Source of the DNA: Niallia endozanthoxylica | GTDB lineage: Bacteria; Bacillota; Bacilli; Bacillales; Cytobacillaceae | Reading direction: 5' to 3' | DNA: 64,000 nucleotides | Assembly: GCF_008710145.1 (NCBI RefSeq) | Contig: NZ_VYKL01000030.1 | Location: 1-64,000 of the forward strand | Shown here: in pieces, positions 45,015 through 53,525 of the stretch | How the letters are laid out: each line of letters begins with the position of its first letter | How positions within the stretch are numbered: the first letter of the stretch is position 1 | Notes under the pieces: model-generated | The model's database searches: none | What the model was told of the DNA's origin: nothing | The model's input: only the letters and a program-made list of their open reading frames with translations | Position numbers and translations under genes: made by a program

Positions 45015-46016
45015 TTACAGCCACTCAATAACAGGTATTTGAAGTTTATGGACAGGAACTTCTATTAATGGATAAAAGTCCCTTAAGAATTTCTCATGAT
45101 TATTAGAGTGCTGTAAATAATTTTCCAACCGTTCTGTCAGGAGCCGCTGCTGCTGCTCTGAGGTTGTTGAATAATAATCCTCAATACACTCCACATAGTG
45201 AAGCGGAAATAAAATTCTTGCATATAATAATCTCCAAGCAAAGGAGCTTAACGGTTCTATGGACTGATAATCCTTAAAGAACTTCTGGATTTCAGGCTGA
45301 TAGGTTTGATAATTATGGAAATAACACTCTCTCGTCCATTCAGCTAAATCACGACTGCAATGATCAAATACCCAATCAAATGGATTTCTCAGCAAAAAGT
45401 CTTTACCCCAGGTATGGTTTGTATAGCGATGATGACAAACGGTTCCATTATCTATTGCTTTTGGGTCATCATCCAGCTCAGTATCCACTAAATATTGAAT
45501 CGCATTTTCACTAATTGCCATATAATATGGAAAAGACTCTATAAACATGCGGTCAAACTCATTTTCTGGGTGTTGGTAAAGCATATTGTTCCATACCTTT
45601 TCCATTTGATCGATTCTCTTTTCCCAAAGGTTTTTCCATTGCCCGATTCTGCTTGTCTTTTGAACCGGAAATGAAATAGATCTACCTCGATAATGGAACT
45701 TTGCCAGTTTTCTTCCCATTCGTCCCGTTGTTTGTGAATGGGGCTGATAACAAGTGAGAACACAATATTTTTCTGATTCCAAAGCCAAGATTCTGCTATT
45801 TTCTTTTGTATTGAGAAATGTACTTACTGAGCGGTCTCCACACTTTTGTAAGTGGTTCGCTATCTGCTCTAATTCAGCTACTTCTTCTTCATTTACATGA
45901 TTAACTGGAATCAAAATAAACCGCTGATTGTCTTTTTTACAGGAATGATAGTGACCTATTGGCATGGCTTCGATTGCATCTATTCCATAATGCTTTTTAA
46001 GAAGCTTTTGTAACAT
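45015..46016 (-). CDS. yutH: Spore coat-associated protein YutH
   Basis: A 333-residue CotS/YutH-family protein with a degenerate aminoglycoside-phosphotransferase-like fold. Segments such as LAKFHYRG and DWVFDHCSRDLAEWTRECYF correspond to the kinase-like core. B. subtilis YutH is a coat-associated protein. The ATG behind GAGGTGGGG is preferred over one five codons upstream. Position after hom is the same as in B. subtilis. Confidence 0.87.
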   Translation of the reverse strand: MLQKLLKKHYGIDAIEAMPIGHYHSCKKDNQRFILIPVNHVNEEEVAELEQIANHLQKCGDRSVSTFLNTKENSRILALESEKYCVLTCYQPHSQTTGRMGRKLAKFHYRGRSISFPVQKTSRIGQWKNLWEKRIDQMEKVWNNMLYQHPENEFDRMFIESFPYYMAISENAIQYLVDTELDDDPKAIDNGTVCHHRYTNHTWGKDFLLRNPFDWVFDHCSRDLAEWTRECYFHNYQTYQPEIQKFFKDYQSIEPLSSFAWRLLYARILFPLHYVECIEDYYSTTSEQQQRLLTERLENYLQHSNNHEKFLRDFYPLIEVPVHKLQIPVIEWL

Positions 46017-46309
46017 ACTTCCCCACCTCATTCTTTATGAACCAATTGTGAACCAGAACCGTTTATTAGAAAAATAATTTGTGCTCATTTTTGGCAGAGT
46101 GACACAAAAATTGATAGAATAATTCTAATACTATTTATTTTTTAGCTCCTTTAACCAAATAGCTGATGATTTATATTTATGATGAACCATCAGAAAACTT
46201 GTGCATTTCTTGAATAATGGCATATTACACGGAAATGATGAAGATGTGGAAGAGTATTCAATAGGTCCAAGTAAACAGCTGTGAAAATCTTAGGAAAAAG
46301 GTGAAACGT

Positions 46310-46813
46310 ATGAGCGAAGAAGGAAAAGTTATGGATATAACAGAACAAACAGCGAGAAAGTGGCTTAGTGACAGAGGAGTCAAAACAGAGGATATTGCTG
46401 AACTTGTTTATTATTTGCAAAAGGATTATCATACGGATCTAAAAAAAGAAGATTGTTTGCATAATGTAGAGCGAGTCATTTCAAAAAGAGAAGTTCAAAA
46501 CGCCATTTTAACAGGAATACAGCTTGATATCCTGGCGGAAAAGGGACTTCTTGAAGAACCTTTGCAGTCTATTATCAAGACAGATGAAGGTCTATATGGA
46601 GTGGATGAAATTTTAGCCTTGTCCATTGTCAATGTATACGGGTCAATTGGATTCACAAACTATGGCTATATTGATAAACAAAAGCCAGGCATTCTAAAAA
46701 ATCTTAACGATAAATCATCAGGTTTCTGCCATACCTTTCTTGACGATATTGTAGGTGCCATTGCTGCTGCTGCTTCAAGCCGTCTTGCACATCGTGCTGA
46801 AAATGTAGAATAA
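46310..46813 (+). CDS. yutG: Phosphatidylglycerophosphatase A-like protein YutG
   Basis: A 167-residue soluble member of the PgpA family without membrane anchors. An N-terminal helical region is followed by GVDEILALSIVNVYGSIGFTNYGYID and the acidic DDIVGAIAAAAS segment expected to bind metal. AAAGGTG precedes the ATG. Substrate may be a phosphorylated lipid or soluble analogue; not established. Confidence 0.83.
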   Translation: MSEEGKVMDITEQTARKWLSDRGVKTEDIAELVYYLQKDYHTDLKKEDCLHNVERVISKREVQNAILTGIQLDILAEKGLLEEPLQSIIKTDEGLYGVDEILALSIVNVYGSIGFTNYGYIDKQKPGILKNLNDKSSGFCHTFLDDIVGAIAAAASSRLAHRAENVE

Positions 46814-46875
46814 GATGATCTGAATCTGTCTTCACCCAGCCATTTAATGTGCCGGGCTGCCAATTGCATCTCAAG

Positions 46876-46902
46876 CAAAAAAGCACGCGTCTGCGTGCTT
46901 TT
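46876..46902. terminator. Bidirectional terminator yutG/yutF
   Basis: AAAAGCACGC and GCGTGCTTTT arms, four-base loop, between convergent genes. Confidence 0.92.
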
Positions 46903-47668
46903 ACTCTATTTCCCATTGATAAAGACTATCCAAAACATATGTCGGCTGCTTTTCATAGCCTTTTAACATCTCTTTTGTGGTCACACCCGTATGAACAAGC
47001 AATGTATCCATACCAGCATTTATCCCTGCCATAATATCAGTATCATAATAGTCACCTATCATTAAGGTTTCTTCTTTTTTGGTTCCAATGACCTTTAAAG
47101 CCTGCTCCATGATGATTGACTCCGGTTTACCAATGAAAATAGGCTTAATTTGTGTGGAAACAGAAATAACAGACGTAATGGATCCATTGCCAGGGAGCAG
47201 CCCTCTTTCCGTTGGAAGCGCAATATCGGCATTTGTCGAGATAAAGACAGCACCTTTACGGACAGCTAAACAAGCGGTAGCCAATTTCTCATAGCTGATG
47301 GCACGGTCAATCCCCACCACAACATAATCGGCCTCTTTGTTTGCAAAGGAAAAACCCTTTTCTCGAATCGCTGTCATAATCCCTTCCTCACCAATAACAT
47401 ACACAGCGGCATCTTTCTTTTGTCCATATATATAATTCGCTGTAGCTAAACTTGTTGTAAACACCTGCTCTTCTGTTGCTTTTACACCGAAACCACGAAG
47501 CTTTTCAGCCACTTGCGCGGGAGTTCGAGAGGAATTATTTGTTACAAACAAATAAGGCAGGTCCCGGTCATTCAGTTTGTTAACAAAATCAACCGCTTCT
47601 TGAATCACTTCTGTTCCTTTGTAAATGGTGCCATCTAAATCAATTAAATACCCTTTATATTGTTTCAT
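46901..47668 (-). CDS. yutF: NagD-type HAD phosphatase YutF
   Basis: A 255-residue HAD-superfamily IIA phosphatase. Motif I DLDGTIY, motif II TNNSSR, the C2 cap and motif IV MIGDYYDTDI are complete. Related NagD/AraL enzymes dephosphorylate sugar or nucleotide phosphates. It starts 50 bases from the divergent-function regulator to its right, in the same direction, and may be co-transcribed with it. Confidence 0.9.
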   Translation of the reverse strand: MKQYKGYLIDLDGTIYKGTEVIQEAVDFVNKLNDRDLPYLFVTNNSSRTPAQVAEKLRGFGVKATEEQVFTTSLATANYIYGQKKDAAVYVIGEEGIMTAIREKGFSFANKEADYVVVGIDRAISYEKLATACLAVRKGAVFISTNADIALPTERGLLPGNGSITSVISVSTQIKPIFIGKPESIIMEQALKVIGTKKEETLMIGDYYDTDIMAGINAGMDTLLVHTGVTTKEMLKGYEKQPTYVLDSLYQWEIE

Positions 47669-47719
47669 TCATTCACCCTCATTTTTTGCAGCAGCAGATT
47701 GCTGTCATTAGAAACACCC

Positions 47720-48343
47720 TTAATTTTCTCGGATAGAATAATGACAGCAAGTATGACCTTCTGCCATCGATTCCAAAGTAGTTAATTCAGTATCAAGGAA
47801 CTTCTTGATGAACTCCCGCTCCGCCTGGCAAATCTCTGGAAACTCTTTTGCGATTTCTACATACGGGCAGTTGAGTTCTTTAAAATGCAGTTTACCATTT
47901 TGTTCCTCAATTTGCGGCATATAGCCTTCACGCTCTTGAATCCGCTTTAAGCTTTCAAGCTTTTCGGCTAGCCCTTCATTCTTATTTTCCATTTTATATT
48001 GTTCTAGGAATTGGTCTCTTTTCTTCTGAAATATGACTTTGATTAATTCTTCCTGGCCAGCTTCTTTTAATCCATGAAGAATTTCAAGACTAAACTCTTT
48101 ATACCTTTTCGGAAAAAAGTTTTCTCCCCCTTCAGCAAGTTGATATACTTTAGAAGGTCTGCCCATTGTTTGCTTTTTAATGTCAGAACGAATCAGTTTG
48201 TCACGCTCTAAAGTTTGAACATGTCTTCTTACAGCCATTTCAGTTATTTCCAATTTAGTTGACAGTTCCATAATCGTTAAGCTGCCATATTGCTTTAAGA
48301 GCGCTAATATTTGTTCCTTTGTATTCCGTGTATTAATTAACAT
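47720..48343 (-). CDS. SufR-like winged-helix regulator with C-terminal cysteines
   Basis: A 207-residue protein with a DeoR/ArsR-type helix-turn-helix (residues about 8-65, LEITEMAVRRHVQTLERDKL, GRPSKVYQL) and a C-terminal domain carrying CPY...EIC...TCCHY. That cysteine order (C, 13 residues, C, later CC) is like the cluster-binding domain of SufR regulators of cyanobacteria and actinobacteria. Start chosen for GGTGG five bases upstream. It lies between yutF and yutE, where B. subtilis has no regulator that I recall. Control of Fe-S genes is inference. Confidence 0.7.
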   Translation of the reverse strand: MLINTRNTKEQILALLKQYGSLTIMELSTKLEITEMAVRRHVQTLERDKLIRSDIKKQTMGRPSKVYQLAEGGENFFPKRYKEFSLEILHGLKEAGQEELIKVIFQKKRDQFLEQYKMENKNEGLAEKLESLKRIQEREGYMPQIEEQNGKLHFKELNCPYVEIAKEFPEICQAEREFIKKFLDTELTTLESMAEGHTCCHYSIREN

Positions 48344-48384
48344 TTCTTCCACCATCCTTGTAAGAAAAGCATGATCAAATTCAC

Positions 48385-48400
48385 CCTACTGAATGAAGTT
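48385..48400. repeat. Fragment of the 97-bp repeat end
   Basis: CCTACTGAATGAAGTT matches the right terminal inverted repeat of the MITE-like repeats at 17435 and 31389. No other part of the repeat is present. Confidence 0.4.
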
Positions 48401-48408
48401 AGCGTTCT

Positions 48409-48855
48409 TTATTTAACAGTTGGTTTAAAAGCTGTAACTGGACCAAGTTCATTTTCCAAATATTCACGAACCTTTGCTGTAAATTGCTTCAATTGTATAA
48501 GCTCCGCCTGGAAGCCTGCAAGCAGCTCTTGATGATTGATATTAGTATATTGCTGCTGTAGATTTTTTCTAAACTTGATGACTCTTTTATAGCTCATGCT
48601 CATTTCCTTTGTAATGACCTTTTCATCCTCTAAAATATCAATAATATCATCATAGCTTCCCGGATCACGCATAATAAAACCGTCGATTAAACCATTACCG
48701 ACATCAAGTATCGACTCAAGCATCATATGTAGAATTCTTTCCAAAGCAGCTTTTTCAATTGCTGTGTCCCATTCTTTATTTTCTTCTAATAAACCAATTT
48801 GGCCTTCAAGATAGGTTAATGTTTCTTCAATTTTATCTCTGTCAACAAAGTACAT
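48409..48855 (-). CDS. yutE: DUF86/HepT-like protein YutE
   Basis: A 148-residue all-helical protein of the HepT/DUF86 fold. In HepT toxins the catalytic motif is R-x4-6-H-x-Y; here the corresponding segment reads FRKNLQQQY, without His, and there is no adjacent MntA nucleotidyltransferase. It is therefore likely a housekeeping relative rather than a toxin. GGGAAGG precedes the ATG. Confidence 0.8.
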   Translation of the reverse strand: MYFVDRDKIEETLTYLEGQIGLLEENKEWDTAIEKAALERILHMMLESILDVGNGLIDGFIMRDPGSYDDIIDILEDEKVITKEMSMSYKRVIKFRKNLQQQYTNINHQELLAGFQAELIQLKQFTAKVREYLENELGPVTAFKPTVK

Positions 48856-49095
48856 TTCGAACACCCTTCCCTAAATTCATCCGGTCTGTATCATCTTTCA
48901 TTTATTTTTTAAATTATCACATCTTAATAATATACTTATGTTTATTGTACCATAATTTTTACTAAATCTATTTATGAAAAGTATCATATAGGTCTCAACT
49001 ATTAGTGTATAACGAATGTTTCTGCTAATATAGGGATAACAATATTTTTTTGTGAAAAATTTGTAACTTACCGTTAATAAAGGGGAGAAAAATAG

Positions 49096-49362
49096 ATGGC
49101 AGAGCGCTTTTATTTATATGACGATACAGAAAACACAAAAACGAGGTTTGTTAGCTTTATGGGCGAAAATACTCGCTTTGATTTAGCAATTACGTACTCT
49201 GACCGTTATTACGGAAAACTATTGGTTCTCGATATTCAAGGCGGAAACTTCGCTATTATCGGTCAGGATGATTTAGAAGAGGAAGGATATTTAGAGCATG
49301 TTTTCCGTTTAGATAAAGAGGCTGCTGAAGAACTTACGGATTTTCTAGCGGAAATCGTCTAA
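49096..49362 (+). CDS. DUF3055 (SAV0927-like) protein
   Basis: An 88-residue protein with two conserved blocks, ENTRFDLAITYSDRYYGKLLVLD and FAIIGQDDLEEEGYLE. The predicted fold is alpha/beta. GGGGAG lies eight bases before the ATG. Found across Bacillales and staphylococci; function unknown. Confidence 0.82.
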   Translation: MAERFYLYDDTENTKTRFVSFMGENTRFDLAITYSDRYYGKLLVLDIQGGNFAIIGQDDLEEEGYLEHVFRLDKEAAEELTDFLAEIV

Positions 49363-49424
49363 GCGGGCTGTGATCACTTCATATTTTCACTAGAAACGTG
49401 AATACTAATGATGAGGTGATTGTA

Positions 49425-49712
49425 ATGGACGATAAAGAAACGAAGGAATATACGAATTTTTCCAACGTTGAAACAATGAGAAATTTTATCATTCCTGAAG
49501 AATTCCCAGAAGGGCCCGTCGGTTCACCGGTTGGAAAGAATACACCGGTTGAAAATAAAAGCACCCCTTGGAAAGAGGGACAACGTAGCTATAGTGCTTT
49601 TAACTGGGAGTTCAAGTCCCTTCACCAAAATCTGCCGAGGCAGATGGAAGGTGCTCATCCACCGCATGATGACCCGAACAAAAATGAAGAACCCCCTTAT
49701 ACAGGGAAATAA
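49425..49712 (+). CDS. Hypothetical hydrophilic protein
   Basis: A 95-residue protein rich in Pro, Glu and Asn and probably disordered (EEFPEGPVGSPVGKNTP, HPPHDDPNKNEEPPY). The ATG is preferred because GAGGTG lies six bases upstream. Downstream of the DUF3055 gene in the same direction. Small cytosolic proteins of this type accompany spore genes in Bacillus; no function known to me. Confidence 0.7.
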   Translation: MDDKETKEYTNFSNVETMRNFIIPEEFPEGPVGSPVGKNTPVENKSTPWKEGQRSYSAFNWEFKSLHQNLPRQMEGAHPPHDDPNKNEEPPYTGK

Positions 49713-49731
49713 GAAAAGTACACATAAAAAC

Positions 49732-49787
49732 AGTGTCAGGCACCGCAAAATGACAGCATTTTGTCTTTTTGCGGTGCCTGACACCTT
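49732..49787. repeat. GTGTCAGGCACC hairpin repeat, copy 4
   Basis: AGTGTCAGGCACCGCAAAA and its complement pair almost fully. It separates convergent genes and overlaps the yutD stop codon. Confidence 0.92.
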
Positions 49788-50061
49788 AGTTTTTCACCTT
49801 TTTCACAATGAAGTAAGCACAACCAAAGTTGCAAAACTCATAAAGGTATTCTGATGCTGTACTGATTTTCGTGTCAAATGAAGCTTTTTGATTTTGGTCA
49901 TCAAAAAAGCCTTTTAAGCGAAGCTGACCATATCCCCAGTCACCTACAATATAATCATACTTTGTTAGGATATCACTGAACCGGCCGCGAAAGGCCTCTT
50001 CGTTAAAGCCATTTCCTCTTTCCTCAACGACCTCGTAACAAGTGTTTTCAATACAAACCAT
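49786..50061 (-). CDS. yutD: DUF1027 protein YutD
   Basis: A 91-residue protein with the family blocks YDYIVGDWGYGQLRLKGFF and YLYEFCNFGCAYF. The paired Cys in CNFGC could be a metal or redox site. The ATG behind GAGAGGTG is chosen. Conserved in Bacillales; function unknown. Confidence 0.86.
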   Translation of the reverse strand: MVCIENTCYEVVEERGNGFNEEAFRGRFSDILTKYDYIVGDWGYGQLRLKGFFDDQNQKASFDTKISTASEYLYEFCNFGCAYFIVKKVKN

Positions 50062-50344
50062 TCTTTTCACCTCTCAAAATTACGTCTCTCTATTTAACAG
50101 AACTTTTGATCCTTGAGTATAGGTCATGTCGTCATGGCCATATATCTATACGTTCTCATATCCATTCCAAGAACCACAACATTTGCCAAACACGCTCAAT
50201 GTTAGCAATTCTTGAAACGATTGCTATAAGAAGATTTAGCCATAAAATGAGGAAAAGTGCAAGCTGCTAACGTAATCGCCAACAATTACTAAGTGGAAAA
50301 TTTTTTACATCGGTCACCCTATACATAAGGAGGTAGATAAAAAA

Positions 50345-50983
50345 ATGAACAAATCATGGATGATTATTGGTCTTTGCAGTCTTACTTTCATGACAGCCTG
50401 CCAGAAGGATGCAGCAAGTGAAGATATATATAAAGACAGCGGTAATACAATTAATGTGAACGATGACCGTCGTGAGTTATACAAGGAGCATAATAATGGG
50501 AATAAAAGTGAGAACTTCGGCTATGTACGTCATCAAAAAAGTCCTGTTTTAGGCGAGAATATGTCAGACAACCATTATACGGAGATTGACCGTGAGAAAG
50601 TAGCAGATACCATTTCAAAGTACTGTACCGACCTGCCAAATGTACAGGATACTGCTACACTTGTAACAGATGAAGAGGTACTCATCCTTTATGCTACTGA
50701 TACAAAGGACCGGAACTTGACAGCTGATCAAGTAAAGAAAACGGGCATGTCTGTTGTTCCTCGCTGGTATCGCGTGTATGTCAGCGATAATTTTAACCTG
50801 AGGAAAACAATGGAAAGCTATGCCTACCTTGATTCCACCAGCACAAATGCCGAAACAGGAATTGATAAGCTGATAAAAGAAATGGTAAAAGCCCCGCAAG
50901 GTCAGCCTGTCAGTGATGAAGAAAATGCCAATGGTGACATTAAGAATATTTCTAACCAGTCAAACCATATGGAAAAAGAATGA
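50345..50983 (+). CDS. yutC: YhcN/YlaJ-family sporulation lipoprotein YutC
   Basis: A 212-residue lipoprotein (signal ending LTFMTAC). Residues about 75-185 form the YhcN/YlaJ domain, including the VRVHEEVLILYATD-type strand region and RWYRVYVSDN. Family members are expressed in the forespore and associate with the spore cortex or membranes. AAGGAGG precedes the ATG. Acidic C-terminal tail. Confidence 0.87.
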   Translation: MNKSWMIIGLCSLTFMTACQKDAASEDIYKDSGNTINVNDDRRELYKEHNNGNKSENFGYVRHQKSPVLGENMSDNHYTEIDREKVADTISKYCTDLPNVQDTATLVTDEEVLILYATDTKDRNLTADQVKKTGMSVVPRWYRVYVSDNFNLRKTMESYAYLDSTSTNAETGIDKLIKEMVKAPQGQPVSDEENANGDIKNISNQSNHMEKE

Positions 50984-51000
50984 AGAGAATCCAAATCAAA

Positions 51001-51035
51001 AAAAGAGTTCAGCCTTGGTTAAGCTGAACTCTTTC
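51001..51035. terminator. Bidirectional terminator yutC/lipA
   Basis: AAAGAGTTCAGC and GCTGAACTCTTT arms (with flanking A/T) between convergent genes. Confidence 0.92.
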
Positions 51036-51038
51036 CAT

Positions 51039-51956
51039 TTAAGCTTTTTTTAACTGTTGGTCTTCCAATGAATGCTTTTGTTTAGCCGCTTCATTTACCT
51101 GTTCATCCGCATGGTAGGAGGAACGAACAAGAGGACCGGATTCACAGTGACTGAAGCCTTTTTGCATGGCTATTTCTTTTAGCTCTTTAAATTCATCTGG
51201 ATGATAATATTTTTCAACCGTTAAATGCTTTTTTGTCGGCTGCAGGTACTGGCCAATCGTCATGATATCCACATGGTTGGCACGAAGGTCATCCATTGTC
51301 GCCAGTATTTCTTCTTTTGTTTCACCGAGACCTACCATTAAGCTTGATTTTGTCGGGATAGTTGGCTGAAGCTCCTTCGCACGACGCAAAAATTCTAAAG
51401 AACGTTCATATTTTGCTCTTGCCCTCACCCTTGGTGACAGTCTTTCTACTGTTTCGATATTATGATTTAGAATATCCGGCTTGGCATCCATCAGCATTTT
51501 AAGATTCTCATATATTCCGCCCATATCAGATGGCAAAACTTCAATCGATGTGAATGGATTTTTCTTTCTAATGGCACGGACCGTTTCTGCAAAAACGGCG
51601 GCTCCTCCATCCTTTAAATCGTCACGAGCAACAGCCGTTACAACGACATGCTTTAAATTCATGAGATGTACCGAATCAGCCACTCTTTCCGGTTCCTTCC
51701 AATCCAATTCGGTCGGGAGCCCAGTTTTAACTGCACAAAAACGGCAGGCTCTTGTACAGGTATCACCAAGAATCATAAAGGTAGCTGTTCTTCTTTCCGC
51801 CCAGCATTCATGGATATTCGGACAACGCGCTTCTTCGCATACTGTATGAAGATTATTTTCCCGCATCATCTTTTTTAATCCTGTGTAATGTTCATTTGTA
51901 TTTAATTTTATTTTTAACCAATCTGGTTTTCGCTGTATTTCTTTATTGCTAGACAT
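51039..51956 (-). CDS. lipA: Lipoyl synthase
   Basis: Radical-SAM enzyme of 305 residues that inserts two sulfurs into octanoyl groups on lipoyl domains. The auxiliary [4Fe-4S] site is [13 protein letters not shown] and the SAM cluster site [10 protein letters not shown]. The C-terminal RSSYHADE motif is present. Its auxiliary cluster is consumed each turnover, linking it to the Fe-S carriers in this window. Orthologue by position of B. subtilis LipA. Confidence 0.96.
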   Translation of the reverse strand: MSSNKEIQRKPDWLKIKLNTNEHYTGLKKMMRENNLHTVCEEARCPNIHECWAERRTATFMILGDTCTRACRFCAVKTGLPTELDWKEPERVADSVHLMNLKHVVVTAVARDDLKDGGAAVFAETVRAIRKKNPFTSIEVLPSDMGGIYENLKMLMDAKPDILNHNIETVERLSPRVRARAKYERSLEFLRRAKELQPTIPTKSSLMVGLGETKEEILATMDDLRANHVDIMTIGQYLQPTKKHLTVEKYYHPDEFKELKEIAMQKGFSHCESGPLVRSSYHADEQVNEAAKQKHSLEDQQLKKA

Positions 51957-52225
51957 ACTACCGCTCCATTTCTATAGCAATATAGTATTACATAAAAAGT
52001 TTTTTATCATTCCCACTTTAACATTAAAAGGATGGTACGACAAGAAATCGAATCGCAAGGATATTTCCAAAATTTTATATTTATGAAATCCTTTTGTACT
52101 TTACAAACTAATCAAGAAGATAAAAGTGCAGGCTTCCCGTTAGATCAGCCTTTATAGTTGAGGTTCTGAAAACGAATGCTACTAATGTTATACTTTATCT
52201 TTTGAAGACGGAAGGGAGGATTCGT

Positions 52226-53215
52226 ATGCGGCAGGCTTTCATATGTTCGATTTGTTTCATACTGCTTTTTGTAAATAACCCACTAATGGCGAAGGCTGAA
52301 AATGAACAAAACGATCTTTTTGCCAGGAGAATGGAACTATATCAAAAAATAGAATCCGTTACAAATATCCCCTGGTATTATTTAGCTGCTGTTGACCAAT
52401 ATGAAAGAAATGTTCGCCAGTCCCGCAAGGATTTACCGAAAGCAGAAGGAATAACAGGAATTTATTTTCCACCGGAAAAGTGGGTTGGAATTATGAATCC
52501 TAATCCGACTGATGAAAATCCACTTTCAATCGAATTTTTTGACGGTATTGGCGCAGATGGAGACGGAGATAATAAAGCATCGCTAAAGAACGATGCTGAT
52601 GTCCTTTATACCTATGCCCGCCACGTTTTAAATTATGGTACTGATCATGACAATATTAAGCTGGCTTTATGGGATTATTATCAAAGGGATAAAACAGTCA
52701 GTATTATTGTTGGAAAAGCAAAAATCTACAAACACTTTGGCCACTTAAATTTAGAAAGCCATGCATTTCCTGTTCCTATTCGAAGCAATCACAGCTATAA
52801 AAATACATGGGGAGATGCGCGAGGTTGGGGTGGAAGAAGGACTCATGAAGGAACAGATATCTTTGCCAGCTATGGTGTTCCGGTACGCGCTACCTCTTAC
52901 GGTATTGTCGAAATGAAAGGCTGGAATAAGTATGGCGGTTGGAGAGTGGGTATTCGTGATATTAATAATAATTATCACTATTTTGCTCACTTGAACGGTT
53001 TTTCCAAAGACTTACATATCGGACAAGTGGTTGAACCAGGGCAATTAATTGGAAGTGTTGGAAGCTCAGGCTACGGCCCCCCGGGTACTTCAGGAAAGTT
53101 TCCTCCTCATTTACATTATGGTATGTATAAGGACAACGGAAGAACAGAATGGTCTTTTGACCCGTATCCTCATTTGAGGCTCTGGGAAAGACAAGAAAGA
53201 CAGCGTACGAAATAA
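52226..53215 (+). CDS. lytH: M23 L-alanyl-D-glutamate peptidase LytH
   Basis: A 329-residue secreted peptidase with a signal peptide (residues 1-25), a helical middle domain and a LytM/M23 domain (RTHEGTDIFA, HYFAHLNGF, FPPHLHYGMY) with all zinc and catalytic His residues. In B. subtilis LytH trims cortex peptidoglycan stem peptides to L-Ala during sporulation under sigma-K. GGGAGG precedes the ATG. It converges with yunB. Confidence 0.93.
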   Translation: MRQAFICSICFILLFVNNPLMAKAENEQNDLFARRMELYQKIESVTNIPWYYLAAVDQYERNVRQSRKDLPKAEGITGIYFPPEKWVGIMNPNPTDENPLSIEFFDGIGADGDGDNKASLKNDADVLYTYARHVLNYGTDHDNIKLALWDYYQRDKTVSIIVGKAKIYKHFGHLNLESHAFPVPIRSNHSYKNTWGDARGWGGRRTHEGTDIFASYGVPVRATSYGIVEMKGWNKYGGWRVGIRDINNNYHYFAHLNGFSKDLHIGQVVEPGQLIGSVGSSGYGPPGTSGKFPPHLHYGMYKDNGRTEWSFDPYPHLRLWERQERQRTK

Positions 53216-53217
53216 GA

Positions 53218-53430
53218 AAAGCGGAAGCGCCTTGCCCAGCGACATATGGACTGACTTGCACAGGATGTGCTGACATCGACGTTCGCCACAGGACGTGGCG
53301 GTCTTTAGTCGATGTCCCTCTACTTCCGGACTGAGATAAAGAAAACACGAAGAACGCGCTAGCGTGATTCGATGTTGACACAATCGTTGCGGAGGAAGTG
53401 TGAAGTCCACTAGGCGCTGGAGCTAGACCA
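53218..53430. repeat. Dispersed GCGCC/GGCGC repeat, mosaic copy 3
   Basis: Starts AAAAGCGGAAGCGCCTTGCC and ends CACTAGGCGCTGGAGC plus TAGACC. The interior contains TTCGCCACAGGACGTGGCG, inverted relative to copy 2, and a further block absent from the others. Confidence 0.78.
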
Positions 53431-53463
53431 CTATCAAAGTTTAAAAAGTTATTTCTTAAAAAT

Positions 53464-53524
53464 AGTGTCAGGCCCATAAAAAGACAAATGGCAGTCATTT
53501 GTCTTTTTATGGTGCCTGACACCT
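53464..53524. repeat. GTGTCAGGCACC hairpin repeat, copy 5
   Basis: Inner arms CCATAAAAAGACAAATG and their exact complement form a 17-bp stem, extended by GTGTCAGG/CCTGACAC. It separates convergent lytH and yunB. The left arm has lost part of the GGCACC block. Confidence 0.92.
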
Positions 53525-53525
53525 G

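Noticed and set aside
48409..48855. HepT/MntA toxin-antitoxin system
   Set aside because: No MntA-type nucleotidyltransferase is adjacent and the toxin motif His is missing.
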